From positions 20,660,826 to 20,724,825 of the forward strand of contig CM026559.1 in assembly GCA_015143295.1 (NCBI GenBank): a DNA stretch of 64,000 nucleotides, given 5' to 3'. This stretch comes from Tetracentron sinense (lineage: Eukaryota; Streptophyta; Magnoliopsida; Trochodendrales; Trochodendraceae). Position numbers and translations under genes: made by a program. This document shows positions 18,445 through 29,532 of the stretch, piece by piece (positions within the stretch are counted from its first letter, which is position 1; each line of letters starts with the position of its first letter). Below the pieces are notes generated by a model that did not search any database, had not been told where the DNA came from, and was given only the letters and a program-made list of their open reading frames with translations.

Positions 18445-21400
18445 TTACTCAACTCCGCACAAACCTATGGATTTCCTAAGGAGTTCAAACCTAAGGGAAT
18501 CTAAGGGTTTTGTTAGAATGTCCGCAAATTGATTCTCTGTTTGGACATACTCTATAGACACAATCTTTTGCTCAACAAGATCACGGATGAAGTGATGTCT
18601 TATGTCTATGTGTTTTGTGCGAGAATGTTGAACGGGATTTTTGGAAATATTGATAGCACTAGAATTATCACAATACATATTCATAGTGCTCTGTTCAATC
18701 CCGTAATCATTCAACATCTGTTTCATCCACAGAAGTTGAGTGCAACAACTGCCAGCTGCTATGTACTCAGCTTCTGCAGTGGACAATGAAATTGAATTCT
18801 GCTTTTTACTAAGCCAAGCAACTAAGCAATTTCCAATATAGAAACATCCTCCTGAGGTGCTTTTCCTATCATCAGCATTTCCGGCCCAATCGGTATCGGA
18901 ATATCCAACTATTGTGGCATTTGTATCAAAAGAATACAAGAGGCCAAATGATAAAGTTCCACTCACATATCGAATGATACGCTTAACTGCAAGTAAGTGA
19001 GACTCTTTTGGGCTCGCTTGATTGCGGGCACATGCACCAACACTGAAGGCTATGTCAGGTCTAGTAGCAGTTAGGTAAAGTAAACTACCAATCATGCTTC
19101 TATAAGAAGTTTGATCAACATCTTTGCCTGTAGCATCTTTACTAAGTTTTGTAGTAGAACTCATAGGAGTTCTTACATGCTTAGCAGAGCTCATGCCAAA
19201 TTTCTTCACTAGATTTTTAGCATATTTGATTTGAGATACTGAGATCCCAGAATCCAATTGCTTGATCTGAAGACCAAGGAAGAAACTTAGCTCACCAACC
19301 ATGCTCATTTCAAATTCATTTTTCATTTGTTCAGCAAATGAACGAGCATGTAAGTCTAATGTGGAACCAAACACAATGTCATCAACATATATCTGGGCGA
19401 TGACAATATCACCTTTCACATTCTTTATGAAAAGGGTTCTGTCTACTCCCCCTCTCGAAAATCCGTTTTCCAAGAGCTAAGTAGTCAGCCTCTCATACCA
19501 AGCTCTTGGAGCTTGCTTTAAACCATAGAGGGCCCTTTTTAGCCGATAGACTTGATCAAGGTGATGTGGATCTTCAAACCCTTTTAGTTGTTCCACATAG
19601 ACTTCTTCATGTAGAATGCCATTCAGAAAGGCACTCTTAACATCCATTTGAAAAAGTTTGAATTTCATATGGCAAGCCACAGCTAGAAGAATTCTTATTG
19701 ATTCTAGCCTAGCTACAGGAGTAAACGTTTCATCGAAGTCAATACCTTCAATTTGGGTGTATCCTTGTGCAACTAACCTAGCCTTATTTCTTATGATAGT
19801 ACCTTTTTTATCAGATTTGTTCTTGAAAATCCATTTGGTACCTATCATATTTGTATTGTTAGGCCTAGGTACTAAATACCAAACATCATTCCTAGTAAAC
19901 TGAAGTAACTCTTCTTGCATTGCATTTATCCAATTATCATCTGCAAGAGCTTCAGCTACATTCTTGGGTTCAAAAGATGAAGTATAGCAAATGTAGCTAA
20001 CTTCATTTTCAATTTGTTTCCTCGTTCTCATTCCACTTTCAACATCACCAATTATATCAGTGGGGGTGTGAGGACTCATTACCCTAGGATGTGTAGGTTT
20101 TGATGGAGATGTTTGCTTATCAATAAGTGGAGTTGAAACAATTTCAACATTTTCATTTTCAGCACTTTCATCATCCTCAAGTTGCACATTTTCAACACCG
20201 GAGTCATCCACAACTACATTTATGGACTCCATAATTGTAGAGGATCTCAAGTTATAAACTCGATAAGCTCTACTGTAGGTGGAATATCCAAGAAATATCC
20301 CTTCATCACTCCGGGATTCAAATTTGCCCAGTTGCTCTCTATCCTTAAGGATATAGCATTTACTTCCGAATTCTCGAAAGTACTTGACACTAGGTTTCTT
20401 GTTATTCCACAACTCATATGGGGTTTTCCTTGTTCCAGGTCTTACAAAAACTCTATTAACTATATAGCAAGCAGTGCTAACTGCCTCAGCCCAGAAATGA
20501 GAAGCTAGATTGTTGCTATGAAGCATAACTCTAGCCATCTCTTGGAGAACCCTGTTCTTCCTCTCTACTACACCATTCTGCTGAGGTGTAATAGGTGCAG
20601 AAAATTCATGTTTGATACCCGACTCATCACAAAAGTCGTTGTACTTAGAGTTTTCAAACTCCTTTCCATGATCACTTCGAATTCGAGTGATTGGGCATCT
20701 TTTCTCATTTTGAATTTTCAGGCAAATACTTTTGAAATTGTCAAAAGCATCGGATTTCTCCCTTATAAATGCCACCCATGACATTCTTGAGAAATCATCA
20801 ACCATGACTAGGATGTATCGCTTTCCACCTAGACTTTCAGTTCTTGTAGGACTCATAAGATCCATATGAATTAATTCCAGTGGATATGAAGTAGCAATAC
20901 TTGAAGTCTTCTTATGTGGGGTTCTAATTTGTTTACCAATTTGGCATGGCCCACACACAGCAGTAGAAGGCTTTCCTAGTTTGGGAACACCTCTCACAAG
21001 CTCTTGTTTAGAGATTTTACATAGGTCTTTGAAGTTCATGTGACCTAGTCTTCGGTGCCACAAATCAACCTCCTTAATTTTAGTCTTATAACAGACATTT
21101 GAGGGGTTAGGACTGGGAGTTAAGCCGTAGCAATTGTCAGTGGTTCTCAATCCTTCTAGAACACACTTACCTTTACCATTAATGACTAAGAATTTATTTT
21201 GGGTAAAGTGCACAGCATGATTATCATCACATAGTTGACTTATGCTAATTAAATTAGCTTTAAGTCCTTCAACAAACAAGGCATCTTTCAATTTAGGTAT
21301 GCCTGGTGAATCGATGATACCCTTTCCTTTGACTAAAGACTTGCTTCCATCACCAAAAGTAACAGTCCCATCTGGACAGTCCTCAAATTGAATAAATAAG

Positions 21401-23766
21401 GACTTGTTACCTGTCATATGCCGAGAATACCCACTGTCGAAGTACCACATTTCTGTGTTTTGGCCTTTCAAGGCAGTATGAATGACAAAGCACTTAAGGT
21501 CTTCCTTTCTTACATACACAGTCTTTAAACTTTGTTTAGATCTTTGATCATTAAACTGTGTAGTAGAGACCTTTTTCCTTTTTGTCCTCCTTGACCTTTT
21601 TCTGTTTTGTTCAGTTCTAGCTTTTTGATAAGTCAAATTGTTTCCTCTTGAAAAATCATTTGGAATAAATTGACCAGTTCTTGTCCTAGAGATTTGAGCA
21701 ATTCTATTAACATCATCGCTCAACATTCTAGACTTTTCAGCTAGAACCTGAATCTGCATTTGAAGAGTCCCTTGACTTTGATTTTGGTTCCATGAACCAT
21801 TTCGGGGAGCTCTCCTAAAAGCATTACAATTAGGTCGAATGTGACCTCTCACACCACAAAAGTGACATGTGGGTATGAATCTTGGGAGAGGAGGAGGATT
21901 TCTTCTAATAGGAATTTGATTCCTCAAAGCATTCACTCTAGGAGCTGTATTTCTAGGCTTTACAAAATTTGTATAAGCCTTAGTACTTGATGTAGAAGGT
22001 AAATTTTCTTTAGGATCAGAATGTATTGGCTCAAACACTGCACTAGCCATTGTACCAATAGCTAAAGGACTAGCTGGTGTGTCAGCATGTCCTATCCCAG
22101 ATCTACTCGAATTTGATCCATACTTTCTAACTAATTCATCTAGGCAGCTAGTGTTACCAAACATTCTTACTTCTTTTTCAAGAGTATAGACCTTCTGAAT
22201 CAAGTCAGTCTTGTCTTTAAGGGTAATTTGATGCTCTTTTTCAAGAAATTTCACCTTATCAACAAGAGAGTCTTTAAAAGTTTCCAGCTCCATTTGCAGA
22301 GTTCTTAACTCTTCAATTTCTTTCATGGAAGTGTCTCTTTCAAATTCTAATTTTCTGACCACATTAGTCAATGAGACATTCTCTTCCAAAAGACATTGAA
22401 CTTTCATAACTAATGCTCCTTTTTCATTTTCCAACTGACTAACTAGAGCACTCTTCTCTTCTGCTACTAGTTTTCAAATATCTCTTTCATTTTGAATGAT
22501 TTTGAGTTTTTTACTCAAGGAGATTTTTGTTTTAGTCAGCTTCAAACTTTCAGCATACAACTTATCATAAGTTGTTTTCAAATCTTCATCACTTTCAGAG
22601 TCAGTTTGACTCTTCGGTATGTCCTCACTAGACTCAGTATGAACACTCTCATCACTTCTATCCTTTTCATCAACTGCAGAGGTAGTCTCAAGAATCCCAG
22701 AAAGGGAAACAGTGAAAGCCGTATGATTTCCAGTATCTTCACTTGAAGAGGAACTGTCCGATTCTTCATTCTCGGAATCACTGTCATCCCAACAGGCATT
22801 CATCACTTTGCCCTTACTCTTCTTCTTGTTAGGACAGTTAGGTGAAATATGACCGAAGCCATGGCATTCATAACATTGAATACCTTGGGATTTCTTGTCG
22901 CCACTCTTGGAATTTTTCTTGTTTTCCTAGGGCTTAGACTTTGACTTCTCAAAAGATTTTCCTCCCTGTTTGGGATTGAACCACTTTTTCGTTCTAAAAA
23001 AATTTTGAAATTTTTTAACGAAGAGAGCCATTTCTTCCTCATTCATATCTCCATCACTGTCATCCTCATCCAAAGATTCCTTGATAGATTTCAAGGCTAA
23101 AGATTTATTCTTCTTGGATGGACGTAGATTGAGTTCATAGGTTTGGAGTGATCCAACCAATTCCTCAATCTTCAGAGAGTCAACATTTTTACTCTCTTCG
23201 ATTGCAGTGACTTTGGGTTGAAATCTCTCTGGGAGAGATCTAAGGACTTTTCTAACTACTTTGGACTCAGATATTTTCTCACCTAAATTGAAACTAGCGT
23301 TGACAATGTCACTAAGTTTTGCATAGAATTCATCAAAAGTGTCATTGTCTTCCATGTTTAAATGTTCAAATTTGGTGGTTAACATTTGGAGTTTTGAGAT
23401 TTTAACAGTGGTAGTACCCTCATGGGTAATTTCAAGAATGTCCCAAGCCTCCTTTGCTGTTTCACATGAAGAAATTCGTCTGAATTCCTTAGCAGTGACT
23501 GCAGTAAAGATAGCATTGAGACCTTTAGTGTTCCATCCACTTGACTCAAGCTCTTCTCTGGTCCATTCATCAGAATATTTGACGACAGTCAAATCACCTA
23601 CAGTTTTTATGGGCGTAGTCCACCCATTCTGTATAGACATCCAAATTCTCTCGTCAATAGATTTGAGAAAGGCTCTCATTCTAGCTTTCCAGTATGCATA
23701 ATTATTTCCATCAAAAAGTGGGGGACGAGAGACGGATCCTCCTTCTCGTAGAGTACTCATGATCAC
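18445..23766 (-). pseudogene. gag-pol of the young copia element
   Basis: Order on the minus strand: Gag (RPPLFDGNNYAYWKARM near the start, then a CCHC knuckle and an acidic Ser-rich linker); a second knuckle [14 protein letters not shown] near 21870; protease (DSG motif near 21430); pre-integrase HHCC region ([20 protein letters not shown], about 20930-21070); integrase core with the SDHGKEF and [11 protein letters not shown] motifs; reverse transcriptase with [22 protein letters not shown] and YVDDIVFGS; and RNase H with KSTSGG, STAEAEYIAA and a Y-CDN-SAI region ending near 18445. All catalytic regions of a copia polyprotein can be seen. About three breaks interrupt the frame, so I call it a recent fossil. 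Confidence 0.9.
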
Positions 23767-23813
23767 GGATAATACAGGATCACACTTAAGGGATTAGCCT
23801 TATCAGTGAACTT

Positions 23814-23825
23814 GCTCTGATACCA
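23814..23825 (-). other. Primer-binding site of the young copia element
   Basis: The minus strand reads TGGTATCAGAGC, complementary to the 3' end of plant initiator tRNA-Met, two bases inside the 5' LTR. Confidence 0.9.
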
Positions 23826-23827
23826 AT

Positions 23828-25057
23828 TGAAATTTATCCAGATCAATGATCTCTAAGACCTAGAGGGGGGGTGAATAGGTCTAAGTAATAATTTCTAACC
23901 AATTTTATTTTTTCAATTAATATGTTTAGAAATCAATGAACAATTCAATCAGACAATCCACACAAATCAAACACAGAAGATTTTTACGTGGAATACCCTA
24001 ACGGGAAAAAACCACGGGACCTTGTCCAGCAATAAACTTCACTATGAAAAGATATCAAGTACAAGACAAGACCTTACCAAAACAGAAACGACGTTCCTAG
24101 GTATAGACTCTTACTCTTGATTTCCACGAACCAGCAGGTTCGATCTCCGCCGTAGCAGCATCGGTTCCACACCGACCAAATCTTTTCAAGCTACTTCAAA
24201 AACCACGATCACACACGATCGATCTCCTTCCACGAAGGCTCCGGATCAAACACCGGACACACACACAAGGTGTAGGGTTGTGAATCAATTTAGAAAATTT
24301 CAAACCCTAGAGGGATCTCATACAGATTTGAGATCACACAATGCAAGATCAAAGGTTTAGATCTATACTTGCATTCTCTAGGATCAAAGAAAGAGGAGAG
24401 ATCAACAAAGATCTAATAAAAGCAATAAGAAAAACCCTAGAAGAGTTTCTCAGACCTCTACTCTTTCAAAAATATCAAAGACACGAATTAGGTCTCCAAA
24501 AAGTTGTTTATACAGGGTTTAAAAAAAGAATCCAGAAAAAGAAAAATTCTTTTTATGGGGACCGATCGATCGGTGCTCACTACCGATCGCTCGGTCCAAA
24601 ACGGATCGCTCGGTCCAAATGACCGATCGCTCGGTTATAAATCATCTCTCTGGAAAAATACCCCATACAAACTTTTTGTCCAGTCGATAGCCACCGATCG
24701 CTCGGTAGGCCACCGATCGATCGGTCCCAATACCGAGCGATCGGTTGAGACAGAATTGTTTTCAAACCATGATTCATTTCATTTTTATTTGATTCAAATG
24801 AGATCAAACAACTTTGTTAGGTTTAAAACTATCCTCCTAGGTATGTTTAGAGTTATCTAAGCCAAATCCAACCTAGGTAGGGGTCTCTAAGTCCATTACC
24901 TGTCTAGATCCAGAGTAGGAACTTTTTCTTCTCTTTCTTCAATCTTCTTTAAGCTTTAGCTCTTCTCTTCTGACAAGTTGAACATGACTCGACGACTCGA
25001 CTCACATGACCTATCTAATGATCACGGAATTTGCCAACACCTATTTAGGGATTTACA
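23828..25057 (-). repeat. 5' LTR of the young copia element
   Basis: 1230 bp and nearly identical to 13901-15109. The palindrome cluster at 24562-24745 holds one extra motif, which accounts for most of the 21-bp length difference. Confidence 0.92.
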
Positions 25058-25340
25058 ATATATAACATTTTTTATAACCTGTAATGGCGGTTTCAAACCG
25101 CAGTTATATGCCTAATATATTGAGGGATGTTATAAAACCGCTGTGGTTACAAAAAATATATAATATTTTTTATTGCCTATGACGACGGTTTTGAACCGCC
25201 GTTAGATGCTTAAAATATCAACGGCAGGAATAAACCGCTGTGATACTAATAAATTAAATATTATTTATTATATATCAACGACGGTTAAAAACCGCCGCTA
25301 TTATTAAGAAATAAAAAATAATAATTTTATTAAAATGTGT
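25058..25340 (-). repeat. CACTA sub-terminal repeats, second part
   Basis: After the ATATA duplication the sub-terminal words resume: GGCGGTTTCAAACCGC, GACGGTTTTGAACCGCC and GACGGTTAAAAACCGCC at spacings of about 50-100 bp. Several are near-palindromes, as expected of transposase sites. Confidence 0.8.
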
Positions 25341-26463
25341 CTTTTTTTAACTTGTATTATTTGTACCTGTGAGCAATATAAAATCGATTCAAATAATTCT
25401 AATTAGGAAAAAATAATATAATACATCAAAATCCTTCTACATAATCCATCAAAATCATAATACAAATGTCTCATCAAAATCATAAAATATACATGCCAAT
25501 AAAATATCTCAAAAGTAAAAGAAAGAATATATCCTAAAGCTACCTAGCAGCTCCCTCCAGCTAGGTCCCTCTTGCTGCACCGAAACCTGACAGATGAGTG
25601 CTACCGGCTCCCTCCTACAAAAATAAGAAGATACTATTCATTATTAGAATATTGAACTGATAAAATTTAAGGATTTCGTCACTAATATGTAAATTAAAAA
25701 ACTAATCTCTGATTTTTCATACTTATTGAGATTAACACATACAAGTTTAGTTCAATGGTATAACCTAGTAGCACACACCAAATCCAAATTGGGGCTCGGA
25801 TTTTGATGCCATTTCTTCCAACGCGTGTATTTTGACCCAACCTAAGTGTGAGAATTTGTTTCGATGGAGTCTGAGGCGGTTTACCCAATTTTAGCACTCA
25901 GAGGCTCGAAATCTATACTTTTCAATACACTAAGGCCTAAACCTACAAACGGGCACCGAATCCAAACCAGGGCTCGGATTTCGATGCCATTTCTTCTAAC
26001 ATGTGTATTTCAATATATCCTAAGTGTTGGAATTAGTTTGGATGGAATCCGAGGCCATTTGCCTGATTTGGGCATTGAGAAGGCCGAATTCCAACTTTTT
26101 AAGTATACTTTGGTTTAAACCTACAACCTTCCACCAAATTCTAACTAGGGCTCAGATTTTGATGCCGTTTTCTTCTAACGCGTGTATTTCAATATATCCT
26201 AAGTGTTGGAATTGGTTTAGATGGAATTCGAGGCAGTTTGCCCGATTTGGGCACAAAGAAGGCCAAATTCCAACTTTATAAGTATACTTTGGCCTAAACC
26301 TACAACCTTCCACCAAATCCTAACATTTACCTCCTTAGGCACGTGTGGTGCTGTAGAAGGCTGAGCTGCACCCTGCCATGAAAAATTTGAGTAACTAAAT
26401 GAATGAATATTTAAATATTTTCAACTACCAAGTAATTATTCTTATTCTATAGATCTGTCTCGA
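25341..26463 (-). other. CACTA 3' region with a 175-bp tandem repeat
   Basis: No gene is recognised. Three units plus a partial one, of 173-180 bp each, start near 25786, 25959 and 26133, with the fourth near 26313. Each opens with aatccaaa..aggggctcggattt and ends with aaacctaca. The rest is AT-rich; a C-rich patch near 25550-25610 may belong to the last exon or untranslated region of the TNP1-like gene. Confidence 0.7.
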
Positions 26464-27862
26464 TTAAATCTTTTGCATAACACACTCCATGGTTGCCAGA
26501 CGTAATTCTTGGGCCACCAGTAACACATCTTTCTTTGTGTTCGACTGCTCGAGAGCTCTCAGCCTCTCGGTAGTTTGAGGATCACCCGAAGAGGTACCGG
26601 CAGAGCTCGAAGATTGACCACCCCATAATTGGGTGGGGGTCATGGCTAATCCATATCCACGGACACGGCCAGCATGCTCAGGGCCCATGACCTGGGCATA
26701 TATATCATCTTGAGCCGTGGTGCCCTTCGAGCCCTCTGCTTCATGTGCCAGACGCTCTCGTATCTCGTGTTGCAAACAATTGGAAATAGTTAATATGTCA
26801 TAGTTAGAAGGGGACAAAATTAAAATATAATGAAATAATTAAAGTTACCGACCATCTTCTCTTCCGCCTCAGCATTCACTGGTGTGCCATCCTTTTTTTC
26901 ATGCACTACGAGGTAAACCTTGGCACGACTAGGGTAGGTTTGAGAGGGGCTCACAGCTGGCTATGACAATCACAATAGGAAAACATAAACCCAGTCAATA
27001 CCACATAAATAACTAACATAATTTTAAAAAAATGATTCCACACTTACCATCTCATGCCTCACTTGAGCGAAGCTGTTCGTGCCAGATGTATGGTAGGTCT
27101 TTTGTTTTGCCCAAATATTCTTATTTGTGGCACTCCGCCTCAGCAAAAAATTTAAATTATGGTTAAAGCGACATATTGTATTTCTGTTACCTATTAGAAT
27201 GATGAAAAAGAAATAAAATGTACCTGCCCCTCATCAGAGAACCAAAAATCGACCAGTGTACACCACTGGTCTGCCACCACATCCTCGGGGCACGCACCAT
27301 AAAGCTCAACTGGCGATGCCTCCGGAGTCATGTATTTGGTCCTCAGCTTCGACTTCCACTCTCCGTATTTATGCAATAGGGAGTTGTCTATGAATGCCTC
27401 TATCTTAGGTGGGATATTAAATTTTTCCTGGGACACGATTTGAAATGACTAGTATTTCAAATAAGTAACAAAAGGATACGTAATTAAAAACTACTAATTG
27501 AATGGTTTTCAAACTTTTTGTGTTCTTACCCGCACCATCTGTAACACGCGTTCCTTGTGTTCCATAGGGATGTGAATCCAACTAGGAATGTCAAGGTGAA
27601 ACAAATGCCCATCCCAGGCAAGAGTACCTAGATAACTTGCCAGAGTCTGGGTTGGCTTCTCTACTGGTTGCGCATGATCATCACAAACTACCTTCTTTTT
27701 TTCGCTTGGAGGTAGTTTATGTAAACTGAGGCATTTGGTCTTGCCCCGGCCCCGCCTGATAGGGCTTGGAACAGTAGGAGGCTGTGTATGGGTGTCAGCA
27801 CCAGATGTGGTGGCTGCGGAGGTGCCAACACCTAATGTGGACCGTGTAGGCTCCATCTTCAA
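26464..27862 (-). pseudogene. CACTA TNP1-like protein (Transposase_24/Ptta type)
   Basis: Several exon-like blocks follow the known pattern. The first (27862-27509) is Thr/Ala/Pro-rich with RRGRGKTKC and then LASYLGTLAWDGHLFHLDIP and SWIHIP. The second (27436-27194) has FNIPPKIEAFIDNSL, CPEDVVADQWCTLVDFW. The last (26817-26464) has YAQVMGPEHAGRVRGYGLAM, which is the strong family signature, and a predicted helical tail. In En/Spm this second protein binds sub-terminal repeats and works with the TNP2 transposase. Intron boundaries are not certain, and the block order on the minus strand agrees with one gene. Whether it still encodes a full protein I cannot say. Confidence 0.75.
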
Positions 27863-28170
27863 AATAAATGAACTTAAATCATATTTTTCATATTTAGAGA
27901 GAATTTAAACACATAAAAGTACGTTTGATTTCATTACTAACATGCAAATATACAAATCGGACCATATTTTTCATACTTAGAGAGTTTACACAAATAAAAG
28001 TCTATGGATTTCATCACTAACATGTAAATATACAAACTGGAGCATCCTTTTTTCATACTTAGAGAGTTTACACAAATAAAAGTCTATGGATTTCATTACT
28101 AACATGCAAATGACTAATTTGGAACATATTTTTTTATATTTGTCATACTTTTAACACATTCAAATGCGCA
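27863..28170. repeat. Tandem repeat of about 85 bp between the two CACTA genes
   Basis: Three to four units share ttttcatacttagagagtttacac, aaaagtctatggatttcatcactaac and atgcaaat. A diverged unit is also present near 25660-25750, so the sequence flanks the TNP1-like gene on both sides. Confidence 0.7.
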
Positions 28171-28349
28171 GAATAGATAAAATTCAATCAAGGAATAACA
28201 AAATTACAACAGTATCCGAATAACAATAACAATAACAATCAATGAATAATATTCAAATGCCCTAAAACTCCAATATCCAAATAAAACATTTCATTTTATT
28301 TCATATTCTATATTTACACCCCAAATGTATTACAACAGTATCATTGACC

Positions 28350-28920
28350 CTATACATATACAAAAGGTGTGCTAAGTGGTAAGAAGACTGGCTTGAACAC
28401 ATTTACTATGGATTTCATCAATAAGTTGATACATATTAGTTGTTTTGTGTCCGTTTCATCATTGTAGTCCGATTGAACTTCGTCATTACTGGATTCGGTG
28501 GACATCACTTGTTGTTGTAGCACTTGAGGGAGCGCATCAACAGTTGCTCTAGTAATCCCTAATCTCACCCAACTGACACCTTCATCATCATCATGTATAG
28601 TGTCATCTAACTGTTGGTCGTTGAATGACATGTTCTCCCTTAATGCATGATCGTCTACAAGAGATTCGTCATTCATGTCAAAGAAGTCTCTTGGTTTAGT
28701 CTTAATGAAATGCAATCTGGATCCGTTGGATCTTCGACATAAAATGATTGCTCTGCCTGAGATGCCAACACATATGGTTCGCTCGATACTAAATGTGTTG
28801 GAAGCAAGCGTGTGAAGTTTACAAGCGTAAATCCAAACTCATCAGTCTTTATTCCTCTACCTTGTGACCTCACATCAGGACAATCACACTTAAACAAAAC
28901 AAAATTTAGGCTTTCAGAAA
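28350..28920 (-). pseudogene. CACTA TNP2-like transposase, C-terminal part (DUF4216)
   Basis: The minus strand reads FVLFKCDCPDVRSQGRGIK, GFTLVNFTRL, EPYVLASQAEQSFYVEDPTD and RDFFDM, the DUF4216 signature at the C-terminus of plant CACTA TNP2 proteins, then an acidic tail ending at 28350. A shift separates the block before RDFFDM from the one after. Its upstream partner is at 39857-42965; the hAT element separates them exactly, within one exon. Confidence 0.85.
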
Positions 28921-29532
28921 TTTAGGGCTATACATTGGGCCTGGCTGGCTCGTGGCCTACACGACCCAACCTGAAGTATGGGCAGGCTGGGCTAAGGTCC
29001 CGTGGGTTTGGGTTCTATTTCATTAAGTGTTTGGGTTGGGTTTGAGTAAACCTTAATAAAGCCCGACTAACCTGGCCCGACCTGAAGTTAAATAACTCTT
29101 TTCTTATACCAAAACTACCACACCTTATAAAACCTTTTAGGGTTTTTACTTTCTAGTACTTTCCCTCTTTCTTCTCTGCCTCTTCAATATTCTGCAGCCC
29201 ATCTTCACGTTTCTACTTTGAGAGCAACAAGAGGCAACGGTTCTCTGCAACCGCCTTTCCCTGTAAGTATTTTCCATCATGAACATGCCAATAAACATCG
29301 GGGTGAGCAATGGCTTTTCTTTTTTCCGGGCATCTAATATGGAATCTAAACTTGCATAATTAAATTACTATTCAAATGTAATTTGCTTGATTAGCATTAG
29401 TTTGATTAGAATGCTTTTGAGTTTTCATAGTGTCTATGTTTGATTAGAATGCTTCATGATAGAGATATAGGTCATACAGTTCCTTAAAAGAGAAAAAAAA
29501 AAGGGAGAAAAACGAGCTACAGATGGGTTAAG
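28921..29532 (+). other. hAT 5' end and untranslated leader
   Basis: Sub-terminal words such as cccgacc, ggcccg and gggttggg recur in the first 180 bp and again near the other end. A likely first non-coding exon ends at 29262 with a CCCT|GTAAGTATT donor; the intron then holds the LTR element and would end at the TAG before 37004. No coding region is recognised. Confidence 0.6.

Larger units (their letters stand above)
13901..25057 (-). mobile_element. Young Maximus/SIRE-type Ty1/copia retrotransposon with an extra ORF
   Basis: The element has LTRs at 13901-15109 and 23828-25057, reading TGTAAATCCC to AAATTTCA on the minus strand, and the 5-bp duplication ATATA at 13896-13900 and 25058-25062. 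An initiator-Met-type primer-binding site (TGGTATCAGAGC, 23814-23825) and a polypurine tract (15110-15121) mark the ends of the interior. Gag, protease, integrase, reverse transcriptase and RNase H follow in copia order, then an extra ORF at 15675-17012. Gag style and the extra ORF point to Maximus/SIRE. LTRs differ by about six substitutions and one short length change over 1.2 kb, so the insertion is very recent. The gag-pol frame has about three breaks; otherwise the structure is whole. Confidence 0.92.
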
